Source of the DNA: an uncultured Lachnospiraceae bacterium
GTDB lineage: Bacteria > Bacillota > Clostridia > Lachnospirales > Lachnospiraceae
Reading direction: 5' to 3'
Length of the DNA stretch: 44,298 nucleotides
Assembly: GCA_934438085.1 (NCBI GenBank)
Contig: CAKSBC010000018.1
Location: forward strand, 1 to 44,298
Within the stretch, counting starts at the first letter, position 1. Each line of letters begins with the position of its first letter. The position numbers and the translations under genes are program-made. This document shows positions 8,542 through 16,971 of this stretch, in pieces. A model generated the notes under the pieces. That model was not told the origin of the DNA, searched no databases, and saw only the letters and a program-made list of their open reading frames with translations.

Positions 8542-9210
8542 TTAGTTGCTCCTAAGCAGCTCGAAATGATTACGAGTTGTCTTCAGCAATCCTTCCTTTT
8601 GCAGCTTTGAAAGCTCTACGGACATAGCTGCACGGTCAACACACAGAAAGTCAGCAAGCTGCTGACGATCAAAAGAAATGTCAAAAGACAGAGAAGCGTG
8701 TCTGATAGATTCAGAAGATAAATAGGATAAAAGCTTTTCTCTTGTTGTTCGTTTGCTGACATGAGTGATCTTATCATTTAAGATCAGGATCCTGTTCGCC
8801 AGTACGCGGACAAGGTTGCGAATCAGCTTCTGATGATGATCACAGGCGGTCGGACAGGAGACTAACAGACGCTTAACATTTAAAAACAGTATTTCACAAT
8901 CTGTTTCAGCCACAACACTGATATTTAAGACTGCACCGGGATTTGAGGCATAGGGTTCTCCAAAAAAATCTCCAACAGAGCATTTGGATAATATATTGCG
9001 ATGCCCCCAAAGGTCCTCCTGAATTATCAATACTGAACCGATTAGTACAAGCCCCATAACTTCTGTGGAGTCTCCTGCTCTGAAAATATATGAACCGCGA
9101 GGTCTGGAGATTTTGGAAGCATTTACACAATGAAGAATAGATAGTATTTCATTATCATTAAGCCCTGTGAAAAAAGGACAGCTTCTTAAAATCGGTAAAT
9201 ATTTCTGCAT
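8542..9210 (-). CDS. Crp/Fnr-family transcriptional regulator
   Basis: 222 residues with a GGAGTG ribosome binding site five bases before the ATG at 9210. The N-terminal two-thirds is a cyclic-nucleotide-binding-like barrel (RPRGSYIFRAGDSTEVMGLVL ... VGDFFGEPYA). The C-terminal 60 residues are a Crp-type winged helix with DRQQLADFLCVDRAAMSVEL as the recognition helix region. The effector is not evident. No Fnr-like N-terminal Cys cluster is seen, although scattered Cys (11, 28 and others) exist. It is divergent from the ferredoxin/MBL/FliB-like run and shares an intergenic space holding a perfect palindromic site, so autoregulation and control of that run are likely. Confidence 0.85.
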   Translation of the reverse strand: MQKYLPILRSCPFFTGLNDNEILSILHCVNASKISRPRGSYIFRAGDSTEVMGLVLIGSVLIIQEDLWGHRNILSKCSVGDFFGEPYASNPGAVLNISVVAETDCEILFLNVKRLLVSCPTACDHHQKLIRNLVRVLANRILILNDKITHVSKRTTREKLLSYLSSESIRHASLSFDISFDRQQLADFLCVDRAAMSVELSKLQKEGLLKTTRNHFELLRSN

Positions 9211-9223
9211 AAAACACTCCTAT

Positions 9224-9239
9224 TGTTTGAAATCAAACA
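9224..9239. promoter_or_regulatory. Fnr/Crp-like palindromic operator
   Basis: TGTTTGAAATCAAACA is a perfect 7-2-7 inverted repeat located 14 bases upstream of the crp/fnr-like start and 70 bases upstream of the ferredoxin start. The core TTGA-N2-TCAA matches the half-site style of Fnr-type sites. Position in the divergent promoter region makes it the best candidate binding site for the adjacent regulator. Confidence 0.6.
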
Positions 9240-9308
9240 TACAAGTTAGATATATCATACTACGATTAAGCCACAAAAGCAAAAATATTTTCAATGGAGG
9301 AAAATCAG

Positions 9309-9986
9309 ATGATTCGTAAGATTATTCATATTGACGAAGATAAATGCAACGGATGCGGAATATGTGCAAATGCCTGTCATGAGGGCGCTATCGGTCTCGT
9401 AAATGGTAAAGCAAAGCTGTTGAGAGATGATTACTGTGACGGGATGGGCGATTGTCTCCCAACATGTCCTACAGGCGCTATCACATTTGAAGAAAGAGAA
9501 GCAGCTGCATATGACGAAGCTGCGGTTCATGAGAATATGAATAAGGAAGGCTGTCCCGGCTCCAAAATACAAATGATAGAGCATTCTGAGGAGAATGCTG
9601 GAATAAGTGATACTGTTACGACATCACAGCTTCAAAACTGGCCGGTTCAGATCAAGCTGGCTCCTATAAATGCACCGTATTTTAATGATGCAAAATTGCT
9701 GATTGCAGCAGACTGTACGGCATATGCTTATGCAAATTTCCATCAGGAGTTTATTAGAGGCAAGGTGACATTGGTGGGCTGTCCGAAGCTTGACGGTGTA
9801 AATTATAGTGAAAAGCTGACGGAAATATTGCGAAATAACGAAATCAAGAGCGTTACAGTCGTACGCATGGAGGTACCGTGCTGCGGAGGGCTGGAAATGG
9901 CTGTGAAGTTAGCACTGCAGGCCAGTGGGAAGTTTATTCCTTGGCAGATAGTTACTATATCTATCGATGGGAAAATTATTGTATAA
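9309..9986 (+). CDS. 4Fe-4S ferredoxin-domain protein
   Basis: About 225 residues. The start is 9309, because the GGAGGA at 9296-9301 lies right inside an upstream ATG (9294) and serves as its ribosome binding site. Cluster 1 ligands C13, C16, C19 and C23 (CNGCGICANACHEGA). The second cluster is less regular: C43, C49, C53 (CDGMGDCLPTCP). The remaining 160 residues carry conserved VGCPKLDGV and VPCCGGLE motifs, probably metal or disulfide Cys. It is likely a soluble electron carrier or redox subunit. It is first in a co-directional run with an MBL protein and a FliB-like protein, downstream of the Crp/Fnr-type palindrome. Confidence 0.85.
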   Translation: MIRKIIHIDEDKCNGCGICANACHEGAIGLVNGKAKLLRDDYCDGMGDCLPTCPTGAITFEEREAAAYDEAAVHENMNKEGCPGSKIQMIEHSEENAGISDTVTTSQLQNWPVQIKLAPINAPYFNDAKLLIAADCTAYAYANFHQEFIRGKVTLVGCPKLDGVNYSEKLTEILRNNEIKSVTVVRMEVPCCGGLEMAVKLALQASGKFIPWQIVTISIDGKIIV

Positions 9987-10041
9987 TTACATAAGTATTT
10001 AAAAGAACTGACTTTACAGGCAGCAATCAGGAGGCAGAAGG

Positions 10042-10854
10042 ATGAAAGCGGTAATTCTTGTGGATAATAACGGAACAGAGTGCCTTACCGGAGAATGGGG
10101 TCTGTGCGTTTATATTGAAACCAAAGCAGCTGATATTCTGTTAGATACCGGTGCTTCAGCATTATTCATTGAAAATGCCGAAAAGCTTGGCAAGGATCTT
10201 AAGAAGGTCGATGCGGCCGTACTGTCTCACGCTCACTGGGATCATGCAAATGGCATAGCTGATTTTCTTAATGTCAACAGCAGAGCAAAATTCTATCTGC
10301 GTAAGCCGATTGCACCTAATTGCTATTCCTATGAGGATGGCGAGTATGGTTATATTGGTATTCCTGAAAATGTTTTAAGCGATTATAGTGAGAGGATCGT
10401 TCTTGCTGAGGGCGATGTGACAATTGCACCGGGCGCTTATCTTATTCCGCACAAGACAGCAGGATTAGAGCAGATCGGAATCAGAGAGAATATGTTTCTT
10501 AAAACGGAATATGGTTATAAGCCGGATGATTTTGCTCATGAGCAGAGTCTTGTTATTGAAACCCCAAAGGGACTTGTGATCTTCAACAGCTGTTCTCATG
10601 GCGGAACAATGAATATCTTAAGGGAGGTTGAAGAAACACTTCCGGGAAAGAATATCTATGCACTTATCGGCGGATTTCATTTATATAATAAGACGGAAGA
10701 TGAGGTCAGAACTGTCGGCAGAGCACTTAAGGAATACGGAATTAAGTATGTCTGCACCGGACACTGCACCGGAGATGAGGCATATGCGGTTCTGAAGGAA
10801 GAGCTCGGAGAAATACTCCATCCTATGTATTGCGGTATGGAGATAGAGATTTAA
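10042..10854 (+). CDS. Metallo-beta-lactamase-fold hydrolase (COG1237-like)
   Basis: 270 residues with GGAGGCAGAAGG before ATG 10042. The metal motif HAHWDH is at 63-68, preceded by LLDTGAS (about 33-39). It continues with FNSCSHGG and a late IGGFHLYNK and CTGHCTGDEA, giving the remaining His ligands. This layout is that of COG1237 proteins, often annotated as 7,8-dihydropterin-6-methyl-4-(ribofuranosyl)aminobenzene-5'-phosphate synthase homologues; the real substrate in bacteria is open. It lies between the ferredoxin and FliB-like genes, about 55 bases after the former, likely one transcription unit. Confidence 0.85.
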   Translation: MKAVILVDNNGTECLTGEWGLCVYIETKAADILLDTGASALFIENAEKLGKDLKKVDAAVLSHAHWDHANGIADFLNVNSRAKFYLRKPIAPNCYSYEDGEYGYIGIPENVLSDYSERIVLAEGDVTIAPGAYLIPHKTAGLEQIGIRENMFLKTEYGYKPDDFAHEQSLVIETPKGLVIFNSCSHGGTMNILREVEETLPGKNIYALIGGFHLYNKTEDEVRTVGRALKEYGIKYVCTGHCTGDEAYAVLKEELGEILHPMYCGMEIEI

Positions 10855-10889
10855 GCGGATTTTTTAGCCATTTAAGCGAGATATTTATA

Positions 10890-11921
10890 ATGAGAATAAT
10901 TAAAAGCGATAATTTTGATAAATTTGTATGCTCTGCCGGGGCCTGTCCTACAAGCTGCTGCTCAGGCGGATGGCAGATCATGATAGATGATAATGCTATC
11001 GATAAATATACGAAGGACACCGGAGACAGTGAGCTTAATAAGAGACTTGCCGAAGGGGTGGATCTTGTTGAGCAGTGCTTCACACAATGTGGAAATAATT
11101 GCTACATGCTTGATGATGACGGACTTTGTTCAATACAAAGGGCATTGGGTGAAGATGCATTATGCGATACCTGCAGGATATATCCGAGACATGTCGAAGA
11201 ATTTCGAGGCATTAGAGAATGGTCACTGTCGCTTTCATGTCCGGAGGCGGCAAGGCTGATACTTGGCAATAAGGACAGACTTGATTTTATTGTTGAAGAT
11301 ACGGATGAACCTGAAAATGATGCCGAATACGAGGACTTTGATGATGAGCTTTACTTCCTGCTCTTTAATGCAAGAGACAGGATATTCGATATCATTCAGA
11401 GCAGAGAGCTTTCCTTTAAGGATAAGGCTGAGCTCATAACAGCCTATACAGCAGGAATACAGGAATGCATAGATAATGAACGTTTTGACATCCTGCAGGC
11501 ATTTATTGAGGATATGCATGAAATCGATGGAATAACGGAAGTTGATTATAATGCCCTGAATAAAGACATGTTCAGTATACTGTTTGATCTGGAGCTTCTG
11601 AGTCCTGAGTGGAAGGGCATTCTGGAGAATACATGGAAGGCCTGGGATGATGATATCAAGCTTACAGCTGAGGAAGAGATTCAGGCTGAACAGCTCCTTA
11701 TGTTCTGGACATATACTTATTTTTGCGGTGCTGTTTATGACGGATGGATATTTTCCAAGGCGAAGCTTGCCATATGCAGTACATGGTGGATATTTGAAAT
11801 CAACAAAGCGAATGTTTTTGATGGCGGCATAATTGAGGCTGCATACAGATTCGCAAGAGAGATAGAACATTCCGATGAAAATCTTAATGCGCTTGAGGAA
11901 TATTTTATGATGAGAGGCTGA
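10890..11921 (+). CDS. FliB-family (flagellin lysine N-methylase-like) protein
   Basis: About 343 residues from ATG 10890; upstream in-frame codons overlap the preceding gene. The N-terminal Cys pattern, C14, C19, C23 and C24 (CSAGACPTSCCSGGW), followed by CYMLDDDGLCSIQ and LCDTCRIYPR, is the hallmark of the FliB family and suggests a bound Fe-S cluster. In enteric bacteria FliB methylates flagellin lysines. There is no flagellar gene in this window, so the substrate here is open. It follows the MBL gene by 35 bases, with only a weak ribosome binding site, probably co-transcribed. Confidence 0.75.
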   Translation: MRIIKSDNFDKFVCSAGACPTSCCSGGWQIMIDDNAIDKYTKDTGDSELNKRLAEGVDLVEQCFTQCGNNCYMLDDDGLCSIQRALGEDALCDTCRIYPRHVEEFRGIREWSLSLSCPEAARLILGNKDRLDFIVEDTDEPENDAEYEDFDDELYFLLFNARDRIFDIIQSRELSFKDKAELITAYTAGIQECIDNERFDILQAFIEDMHEIDGITEVDYNALNKDMFSILFDLELLSPEWKGILENTWKAWDDDIKLTAEEEIQAEQLLMFWTYTYFCGAVYDGWIFSKAKLAICSTWWIFEINKANVFDGGIIEAAYRFAREIEHSDENLNALEEYFMMRG

Positions 11922-12017
11922 GCATACTGACTGTTTAAGCTTTTAAGTTTTAATCAAAATAAAGCTTATAATATCTTGAAAAATGACTGGTATTCCAAAT
12001 CGTAATGGATATTGCCG

Positions 12018-12037
12018 ACATACCCATATGGGTATGT
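12018..12037. promoter_or_regulatory. Perfect 20-bp palindrome
   Basis: ACATACCCATATGGGTATGT reads identically on both strands. It lies 97 bases after the FliB-like stop and 105 bases before the MFS start. A T-run is lacking, so an operator for the MFS gene is more likely than a terminator. By base counting, about 0.04 such palindromes would be expected by chance in a window this size. Confidence 0.5.
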
Positions 12038-12090
12038 GTGCTGTTTAGCGGCGGTTAACACTATATAAAATTGTATAATTTAACTATGCG

Positions 12091-12130
12091 AAATGCTGTA
12101 ATTCATCGATATTACGGCATTTAATTTTTA
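12091..12130 (+). terminator. Stem-loop followed by T-rich tract just before the MFS gene
   Basis: AAATGCTGTAAT (12091-12102) pairs with ATTACGGCATTT (12111-12122), with one G-U pair, then AATTTTTA. It ends directly ahead of the GAGGTGG ribosome binding site at 12131-12137. As a terminator it would close the ferredoxin run. Because any MFS mRNA starting at the palindrome would cross it, it could also act as an attenuator. Confidence 0.5.
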
Positions 12131-12141
12131 GAGGTGGTTAA

Positions 12142-13479
12142 ATGCTCCAAAACGATAGTCAGATTATACATGGCAGTGTGAGTGCGGCAGCAACTGTACA
12201 GTCACATTCATATTTAAGAATTCACAATAAAAAAATCCATTATGCCTGGGTCATCTGCATTGCCTGTACACTCATGATGTATTGCAACAGCGGCATAACG
12301 GACGGTATGTTTTCGGTATATGCTCCGTTCATTCTTGAAAAATACAGCATCAGCAATACACAGATATCATTATTAATGACTGTGAAATCGATGTCGTCAC
12401 TGCTTGCGGTAATTTTCAGCGGTATTTACTATAAAAGATACTCACTTCGTATAGGCTGTCTGGCGGCAACGATACTATGCGGTTCAAGCTTTGTAGTATT
12501 CGGATTTGCTGACAGAATGCCGATTTTTCTGCTTGCATCCGTTATGCTCGGTATCGGCAATGGTTTAGGCACGAATATCCCGATAACGATGCTCTATGGG
12601 CTGTGGTTTAACGAAAAGCGTAAGCTTGCCATGAGTATAACTACATTTGCCGCAAGCGTCGGACTCATAGGACTTCCGCAGCTTATAACGCATATTATTG
12701 AAGGTACTTCAATGCGCACAGCATTTCTTCTGAATGCCGCACTTGTATTTGCAGTAATGCTGATAGTGTTTGCAATAATGAGGAACAGGCCTGAGGACAT
12801 GGGACTTAAGCCTTACGGAGTCAGAACAGGACAGGCTAACGCTATAAAGGAATCTGAATCTAAGTATGCTGAAGAGGCTGACGACAGGGAATTAAGCAGA
12901 CCCGACTGGTTATTCTTAGCTCCATCCTGTGTTGCAATAGGAATTATATGCTGCACAAGCTACAGCTTCTATACATTATTCCTTAAAAATGAAGGAGTTT
13001 CGTCCGCATTAATAGCCGGTTTGCTCACGGTCACAGGCATTTCGGTAGGAACCGGAAAGCTGAGCTACGGCTGGCTTGCAGACAGATTCAGCTCATATAT
13101 ATGCAACAGGATATATTTCGGAGCATTTATCTCGGGGATCACATTGCTGACGATATTTGTTCATAATGAATACATTTTGTTTATTGCTACAGTGCTTATG
13201 GGATTTGGCTCACCGCTCGGAAGCGTCGGCTTTGTTTCATGGGCATGGGATCTCGGCGGACATATGAGTGCAGATGCTATAAGAAAAATGCAGATAGCAC
13301 TTTATGTCGGAATGATGGCCTTTAATTTTATACCGGGTGTAGTGGCAGATCTTTGCGGAGGTTCGTACAGAGGCATGTATATGCTGTATGCTATTCTCGG
13401 AATACCTACATTTCTTGCAATACAATATCTCTACAGAAGAAAAGGTCTTAATAAGATAAGACAAGAAAAATCAATGTAA
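12142..13479 (+). CDS. MFS transporter, OFA-like
   Basis: 445 residues, 12 predicted membrane helices in two halves separated by a charged loop (about 230-250, KESESKYAEEADDRELSRPD). IHYAWVICIACTLMM at the first helix and ADRMPIFLLASVMLGIGNGLG fit the oxalate/formate-antiporter-like (OFA) branch, which carries small carboxylates, but no substrate call is safe. ATG 12142 follows GAGGTGG. It converges with the sodium symporter, the two separated by a bidirectional terminator. Confidence 0.8.
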   Translation: MLQNDSQIIHGSVSAAATVQSHSYLRIHNKKIHYAWVICIACTLMMYCNSGITDGMFSVYAPFILEKYSISNTQISLLMTVKSMSSLLAVIFSGIYYKRYSLRIGCLAATILCGSSFVVFGFADRMPIFLLASVMLGIGNGLGTNIPITMLYGLWFNEKRKLAMSITTFAASVGLIGLPQLITHIIEGTSMRTAFLLNAALVFAVMLIVFAIMRNRPEDMGLKPYGVRTGQANAIKESESKYAEEADDRELSRPDWLFLAPSCVAIGIICCTSYSFYTLFLKNEGVSSALIAGLLTVTGISVGTGKLSYGWLADRFSSYICNRIYFGAFISGITLLTIFVHNEYILFIATVLMGFGSPLGSVGFVSWAWDLGGHMSADAIRKMQIALYVGMMAFNFIPGVVADLCGGSYRGMYMLYAILGIPTFLAIQYLYRRKGLNKIRQEKSM

Positions 13480-13536
13480 ATCAAAACAGCCCTAAACTGC
13501 AATAACTGCAGCTTGGGCATATATCCCCCTATAAAA

Positions 13537-13572
13537 ATAACTGCCGGCGGCTTAATGATCGTCGGCAGTTAT
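13537..13572. terminator. Bidirectional intrinsic terminator
   Basis: ATAACTGCCGGCG (13537-13549) pairs with CGTCGGCAGTTAT (13560-13572), one G-U pair, ten-base loop. TGCTTTTAT follows on the plus strand and a T-run follows on the minus strand. It separates the convergent MFS and symporter genes. Confidence 0.85.
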
Positions 13573-13599
13573 GCTTTTATCTAATATAGTATTTCTATA

Positions 13600-14937
13600 T
13601 TATTTCCATGCGAATGTGAGCATTCCGTAGATGTAGATGAAGATTATTGCTGCAGGAGCTACATACTTAAATATAGGCTTCATCCATGGCTGTATCTTGA
13701 GACCCTTTCCTGTATTGGCTTCAGCTACGAAATTATCCCAGCCCCATCCAAACTTGTTGCAGCAGAACAGTGCAAGTATAAGAGAACCAATAGGAAGGAT
13801 GTTGTTGGAAACTATGAAATCCCAGAAATCCAACCATGCAGTACCTTCTGCAAACGGCTGGAAATGGAATACACTGAATCCTAAAGCTGTAGTGAGTGCA
13901 AGCAGGAATACGCAGATACCGCATATCATGCAGCCCTTTGGACGTGACCAGCCTGTAAGCTCACGAAGCATAGCAAGTATGTTCTCACATACGCCTAAAA
14001 CTGTTGACATAGCGGCGAATATCATGAACAAAAAGAACAGTGTTCCCCAGACACGTCCGCCGGCCATGTTGTTAAATACGCTTGCCATTGTGTCGAAAAG
14101 CAGACTTGGACCGGCGTTTACAGCAAGACCGTAGCTTGAGCAGGCAGGGAAAATGATGAAGCCTGCGAGTATTGCGACAACGGTATCAAGCACGATTACA
14201 TTTACAGATTCTCCGAGCAGTGAATGATCCTTATCAATATAGCTTCCGAAGATGGCCATGCCGCCCATACCGGTAGACAGTGTAAAGAAGGCCTGGTTCA
14301 TGGCACCGACTATAACACTTCCGTTGATCTTTGAAAAATCAGGTGTGAGGTAAAATGCAAGACCCTCTGCAGCACCGCCAAGTCTTACGCAGTGCACGGC
14401 CAGTACTACCATGAGTACCAAGAGAGCTGTCATCATATATTTTGTTATGCGCTCAAGGCCGCTCTGAAGATCCTTACTGAGTATAAAGAATGCAACTGCC
14501 ACGGTGACAAACAGGAATACTACATTTATTGTAGGATTGCTTATCATCTGAACAAAACCAAAGGACTCGTTTGTGCCTGTAAGGAACTTTACAAAGTAGT
14601 AAATGATCCAGCCGGTAACTACAGTATAGAATGCCATCAGGGAAATATTTCCTATTAAGCATACCCAACCGTACAGATCCCAATGCTGTCCCGGCTTTTC
14701 GAGCTTTTTATACATGCGTATAGGGCTTGCCTGCGAAGCACGTCCTACTGAAAACTCCATAACCATAGCCGGAATTCCGAGCAGTATCAGACAGATGATA
14801 TAGACTAACATGAAGCTTCCGCCTCCGTTTTGTCCGCACATCCACGGGAATTTCCAAACATTGCCGCAGCCGATAGCGCAGCCTGCCGACAGCATTATAA
14901 AGCCCATTCGGCTTCCGAGTCTTTCACGATCATTCAT
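13600..14937 (-). CDS. Sodium:neurotransmitter-symporter (NSS) family amino-acid transporter
   Basis: 445 residues, the size of the 11-helix bacterial NSS members (TnaT/MhsT type). The first helix carries GCAIGCGNVWKFPW, the unwound Na+/substrate-binding stretch (GxGNxWRFP in relatives), with K in place of the more usual R. NGGGSFMLVYIICLILLGIPAMVMEFSVGR is diagnostic. It couples Na+ entry to uptake of an amino acid; bacterial relatives prefer hydrophobic or aromatic ones, but substrate is inference. Ribosome binding site AGGAG is at about 14949-14953. The LysR gene is divergent, with shared ATATCGTTT half-sites between them. Confidence 0.9.
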   Translation of the reverse strand: MNDRERLGSRMGFIMLSAGCAIGCGNVWKFPWMCGQNGGGSFMLVYIICLILLGIPAMVMEFSVGRASQASPIRMYKKLEKPGQHWDLYGWVCLIGNISLMAFYTVVTGWIIYYFVKFLTGTNESFGFVQMISNPTINVVFLFVTVAVAFFILSKDLQSGLERITKYMMTALLVLMVVLAVHCVRLGGAAEGLAFYLTPDFSKINGSVIVGAMNQAFFTLSTGMGGMAIFGSYIDKDHSLLGESVNVIVLDTVVAILAGFIIFPACSSYGLAVNAGPSLLFDTMASVFNNMAGGRVWGTLFFLFMIFAAMSTVLGVCENILAMLRELTGWSRPKGCMICGICVFLLALTTALGFSVFHFQPFAEGTAWLDFWDFIVSNNILPIGSLILALFCCNKFGWGWDNFVAEANTGKGLKIQPWMKPIFKYVAPAAIIFIYIYGMLTFAWK

Positions 14938-15052
14938 AATGATTACGCTCCTGTTGATATTAATAAAGGATATCGTTTATTTTATGCCCCATATCCTTCT
15001 CCATTCTTACAATAATACGCCCGAGCATAGCATTTGTAAAATTGATGATAAT

Positions 15053-15076
15053 ACGATATAATAACGAAAATATCGT
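15053..15076. promoter_or_regulatory. Inverted repeat, probable LysR operator
   Basis: ACGATAT (15053-15059) and ATATCGT (15070-15076) form a 7-bp inverted repeat with a ten-base spacer, close to the T-N11-A layout of LysR sites. A further ATATCGTTT half-site is at 14970-14978, nearer the symporter. Position between divergent lysR and NSS genes supports a control role. Confidence 0.5.
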
Positions 15077-15119
15077 TTCTATATTTCTGAAAATACATAT
15101 AAAAGAGGCATACATAATC

Positions 15120-16001
15120 ATGGATATAAATGTTCTCAAAACCTTTGTAGCAGTGTGCGAATACGGAGGATTTTCTGCGGCAGGAGAAAAATTGGGATAT
15201 ACGCAGTCAACGGTTTCATCACAGATAAAACAGCTGGAAAAAGAGCTTGATGTGGTGCTTTTTGACAGACTCTATCATAGGATCATTCTTACAGAGGCAG
15301 GAAATACGGTTCTTAATTATGTGCGCGGAATACTTATCTCTCAGGAAAAGCTTATGTCGGAGCTGCACCATAAAGAGGACATAACAGGAGAATTGCATCT
15401 TGCTATGGCAAGCTCTGTATGTGCACGATTTTTTGAATATGACTATTTAGGCTTCCACGAACAATTCCCGGGCATCAAGCTTACGATAACCGAAGCGGGT
15501 ACAGAACAGATGTTCAGTATGCTGAAGAAAAATGAAGCAGACCTTGTTTTAACCTTAGACAGTCATATTTATGACTCGGAATTTGAAATATGTGCGGAAT
15601 GTGAAGAAAGAGTTAATTTTGTAGCTGCCGCAGAGCATCCTCTTACAGAATTCAAGGAGCTGAGTATAGAAGACATTTTAAATAAAGAATTTATTCTGAC
15701 TGAAAAACATATGAGCTATAGAAGGATACTTGATGAAGAGCTGGCATCAAGATCTATCGAAATTATACCTACGCTGGAGCTTGGCAATACGGTTCAGATA
15801 TGTAATATAGCCGCAAACAGCAGAATGATTGCATTTCTTCCTGAATACATAACAGAAGGCTACATTTCTTCAGGGCAGCTTAAGACTCTTCCTGTCAGGG
15901 ATTGCAGTGTTTCTGTGTGGACACAGCTGCTTGTTCATAAGAATAAATGGCATTCACCGGCGCTGAATTCCTTAATTGATTATTACAGGCAGCTTATATA
16001 A
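15120..16001 (+). CDS. LysR-family transcriptional regulator
   Basis: About 293 residues. ATG 15120 is selected over earlier codons because it gives the canonical LysR beginning MDINVLKTFVAVCEYGGFSA behind AAAGAGG. The winged helix spans 1-60 (AAGEKLGYTQSTVSSQIKQLEKEL is the recognition region), followed by a periplasmic-binding-like effector domain to the end. Divergent placement next to the NSS symporter suggests it controls amino-acid uptake through the inverted repeat between them. Confidence 0.9.
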   Translation: MDINVLKTFVAVCEYGGFSAAGEKLGYTQSTVSSQIKQLEKELDVVLFDRLYHRIILTEAGNTVLNYVRGILISQEKLMSELHHKEDITGELHLAMASSVCARFFEYDYLGFHEQFPGIKLTITEAGTEQMFSMLKKNEADLVLTLDSHIYDSEFEICAECEERVNFVAAAEHPLTEFKELSIEDILNKEFILTEKHMSYRRILDEELASRSIEIIPTLELGNTVQICNIAANSRMIAFLPEYITEGYISSGQLKTLPVRDCSVSVWTQLLVHKNKWHSPALNSLIDYYRQLI

Positions 16002-16050
16002 TACTTTAGACTTATGTAAGGAATCGGGCACAGTTTAGACACAGCTTCCA

Positions 16051-16059
16051 TGTTATAAT
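16051..16059 (+). promoter_or_regulatory. Extended -10 promoter for the lipoprotein gene
   Basis: TGTTATAAT is a consensus -10 (TATAAT 16054-16059) with the TG extension. No strong -35 is present 17 bases upstream, which extended -10 promoters tolerate. The expected start, about 16066, lies just before the 16-bp palindrome. Confidence 0.6.
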
Positions 16060-16074
16060 CCTGATACATAAAAC

Positions 16075-16090
16075 ATAACCGATCGGTTAT
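16075..16090. promoter_or_regulatory. 16-bp perfect palindrome just downstream of the promoter
   Basis: ATAACCGATCGGTTAT reads the same on both strands and falls in the expected 5' leader, where a bound repressor would block transcription. TetR-type proteins often use such sites. No matching regulator is adjacent. Confidence 0.45.
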
Positions 16091-16113
16091 ATCGAAGGGA
16101 GAAAAAGTTTATT

Positions 16114-16848
16114 ATGAAGAGAAAAATCGCTTTAGTTGCGACATGTGCATCATTAGCGCTTATGACAGCAGCTTGCGGAAATAAAGCTGACACAAATAAG
16201 ACAGAAGCAGAGACAACTGTTGAGGCATCAGTTGAATCTGAGGCAGATGAGGAAACTGATGAAGCATTGGATGCTGATACAGAGGCAAGTGATTACTACA
16301 CACAGACACCTGTACAGAGTTTCGGAACCATCGAGTCAGTTGATGTAGAGACCGGTTCAATCAGCGTAAATACTATTGTTAAGGGCGAAGCTGAGGATGG
16401 ATCAGAGAACAGCACAGAAGAGATCATCTTTAATTCTATCGCAGGCGTACCTATCATCGATGCCGTTACAGGACTTCCTGTTGAGCTTAACGAGCTTGAG
16501 ACCGGTTCAAATGTTCTTGTATGGGGCGGAGATGCAATGACAATGTCTCTTCCTGCACAGACAAATCTTCAGGCTATGATAGTGAATATTCCGGCAGACG
16601 CTCCGGCACCGACTTATGTAGTTGTTAAGGGACTTGAGTGGAGCAAGGATGATACAGATGTTACAATCACAGATCAGGATGGTAATGTATGGCATGCCGA
16701 CAGTGCTGCTCACGTATCACCTTATACAACAAAGCAGATTGTTCGTCTTGAGGATATCACAAGCGGAAGCCGTCTGTTTGTATGGCCGTCTTCAGAGCCG
16801 GATGCTTCTGAGGGAGACGTAACAAAGATCGTACTCATGAATGAATAA
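16114..16848 (+). CDS. Putative lipoprotein of unknown function
   Basis: 244 residues. The signal is MKRKIALVATCASLALMTAA then Cys21 (lipobox TAAC), so it is likely lipid-anchored outside the membrane. Residues 24-60 are a low-complexity acidic Glu/Asp/Thr/Ala linker. The rest is beta-rich and seems to contain two related halves, each ending in a G-S-x-L/V-FVW segment (TGSNVLVWGG and SGSRLFVWPS). I do not recognise the family. It is monocistronic, with its own promoter and a hairpin after it. Confidence 0.75.
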   Translation: MKRKIALVATCASLALMTAACGNKADTNKTEAETTVEASVESEADEETDEALDADTEASDYYTQTPVQSFGTIESVDVETGSISVNTIVKGEAEDGSENSTEEIIFNSIAGVPIIDAVTGLPVELNELETGSNVLVWGGDAMTMSLPAQTNLQAMIVNIPADAPAPTYVVVKGLEWSKDDTDVTITDQDGNVWHADSAAHVSPYTTKQIVRLEDITSGSRLFVWPSSEPDASEGDVTKIVLMNE

Positions 16849-16895
16849 TAACAGCATATATAAGCTGTAATTCCCAAAACTCCTTTTAAATAAAT

Positions 16896-16933
16896 GCAGC
16901 CGCCAATGGTTTAGATAAGCCCTTGGCGGCTGC
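16896..16933. terminator. 11-bp perfect hairpin between the lipoprotein and hicB
   Basis: GCAGCCGCCAA (16896-16906) pairs with TTGGCGGCTGC (16923-16933). On the minus strand it is followed by ATTTATTT, so it best serves the hicAB transcript. Its loop, including TTAGATAA, recurs in a decayed form near 26982-27012. Confidence 0.75.
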
Positions 16934-16971
16934 GTGCGTATTATGTGCTTAGAAGTGAGTCTTAAAAATAA

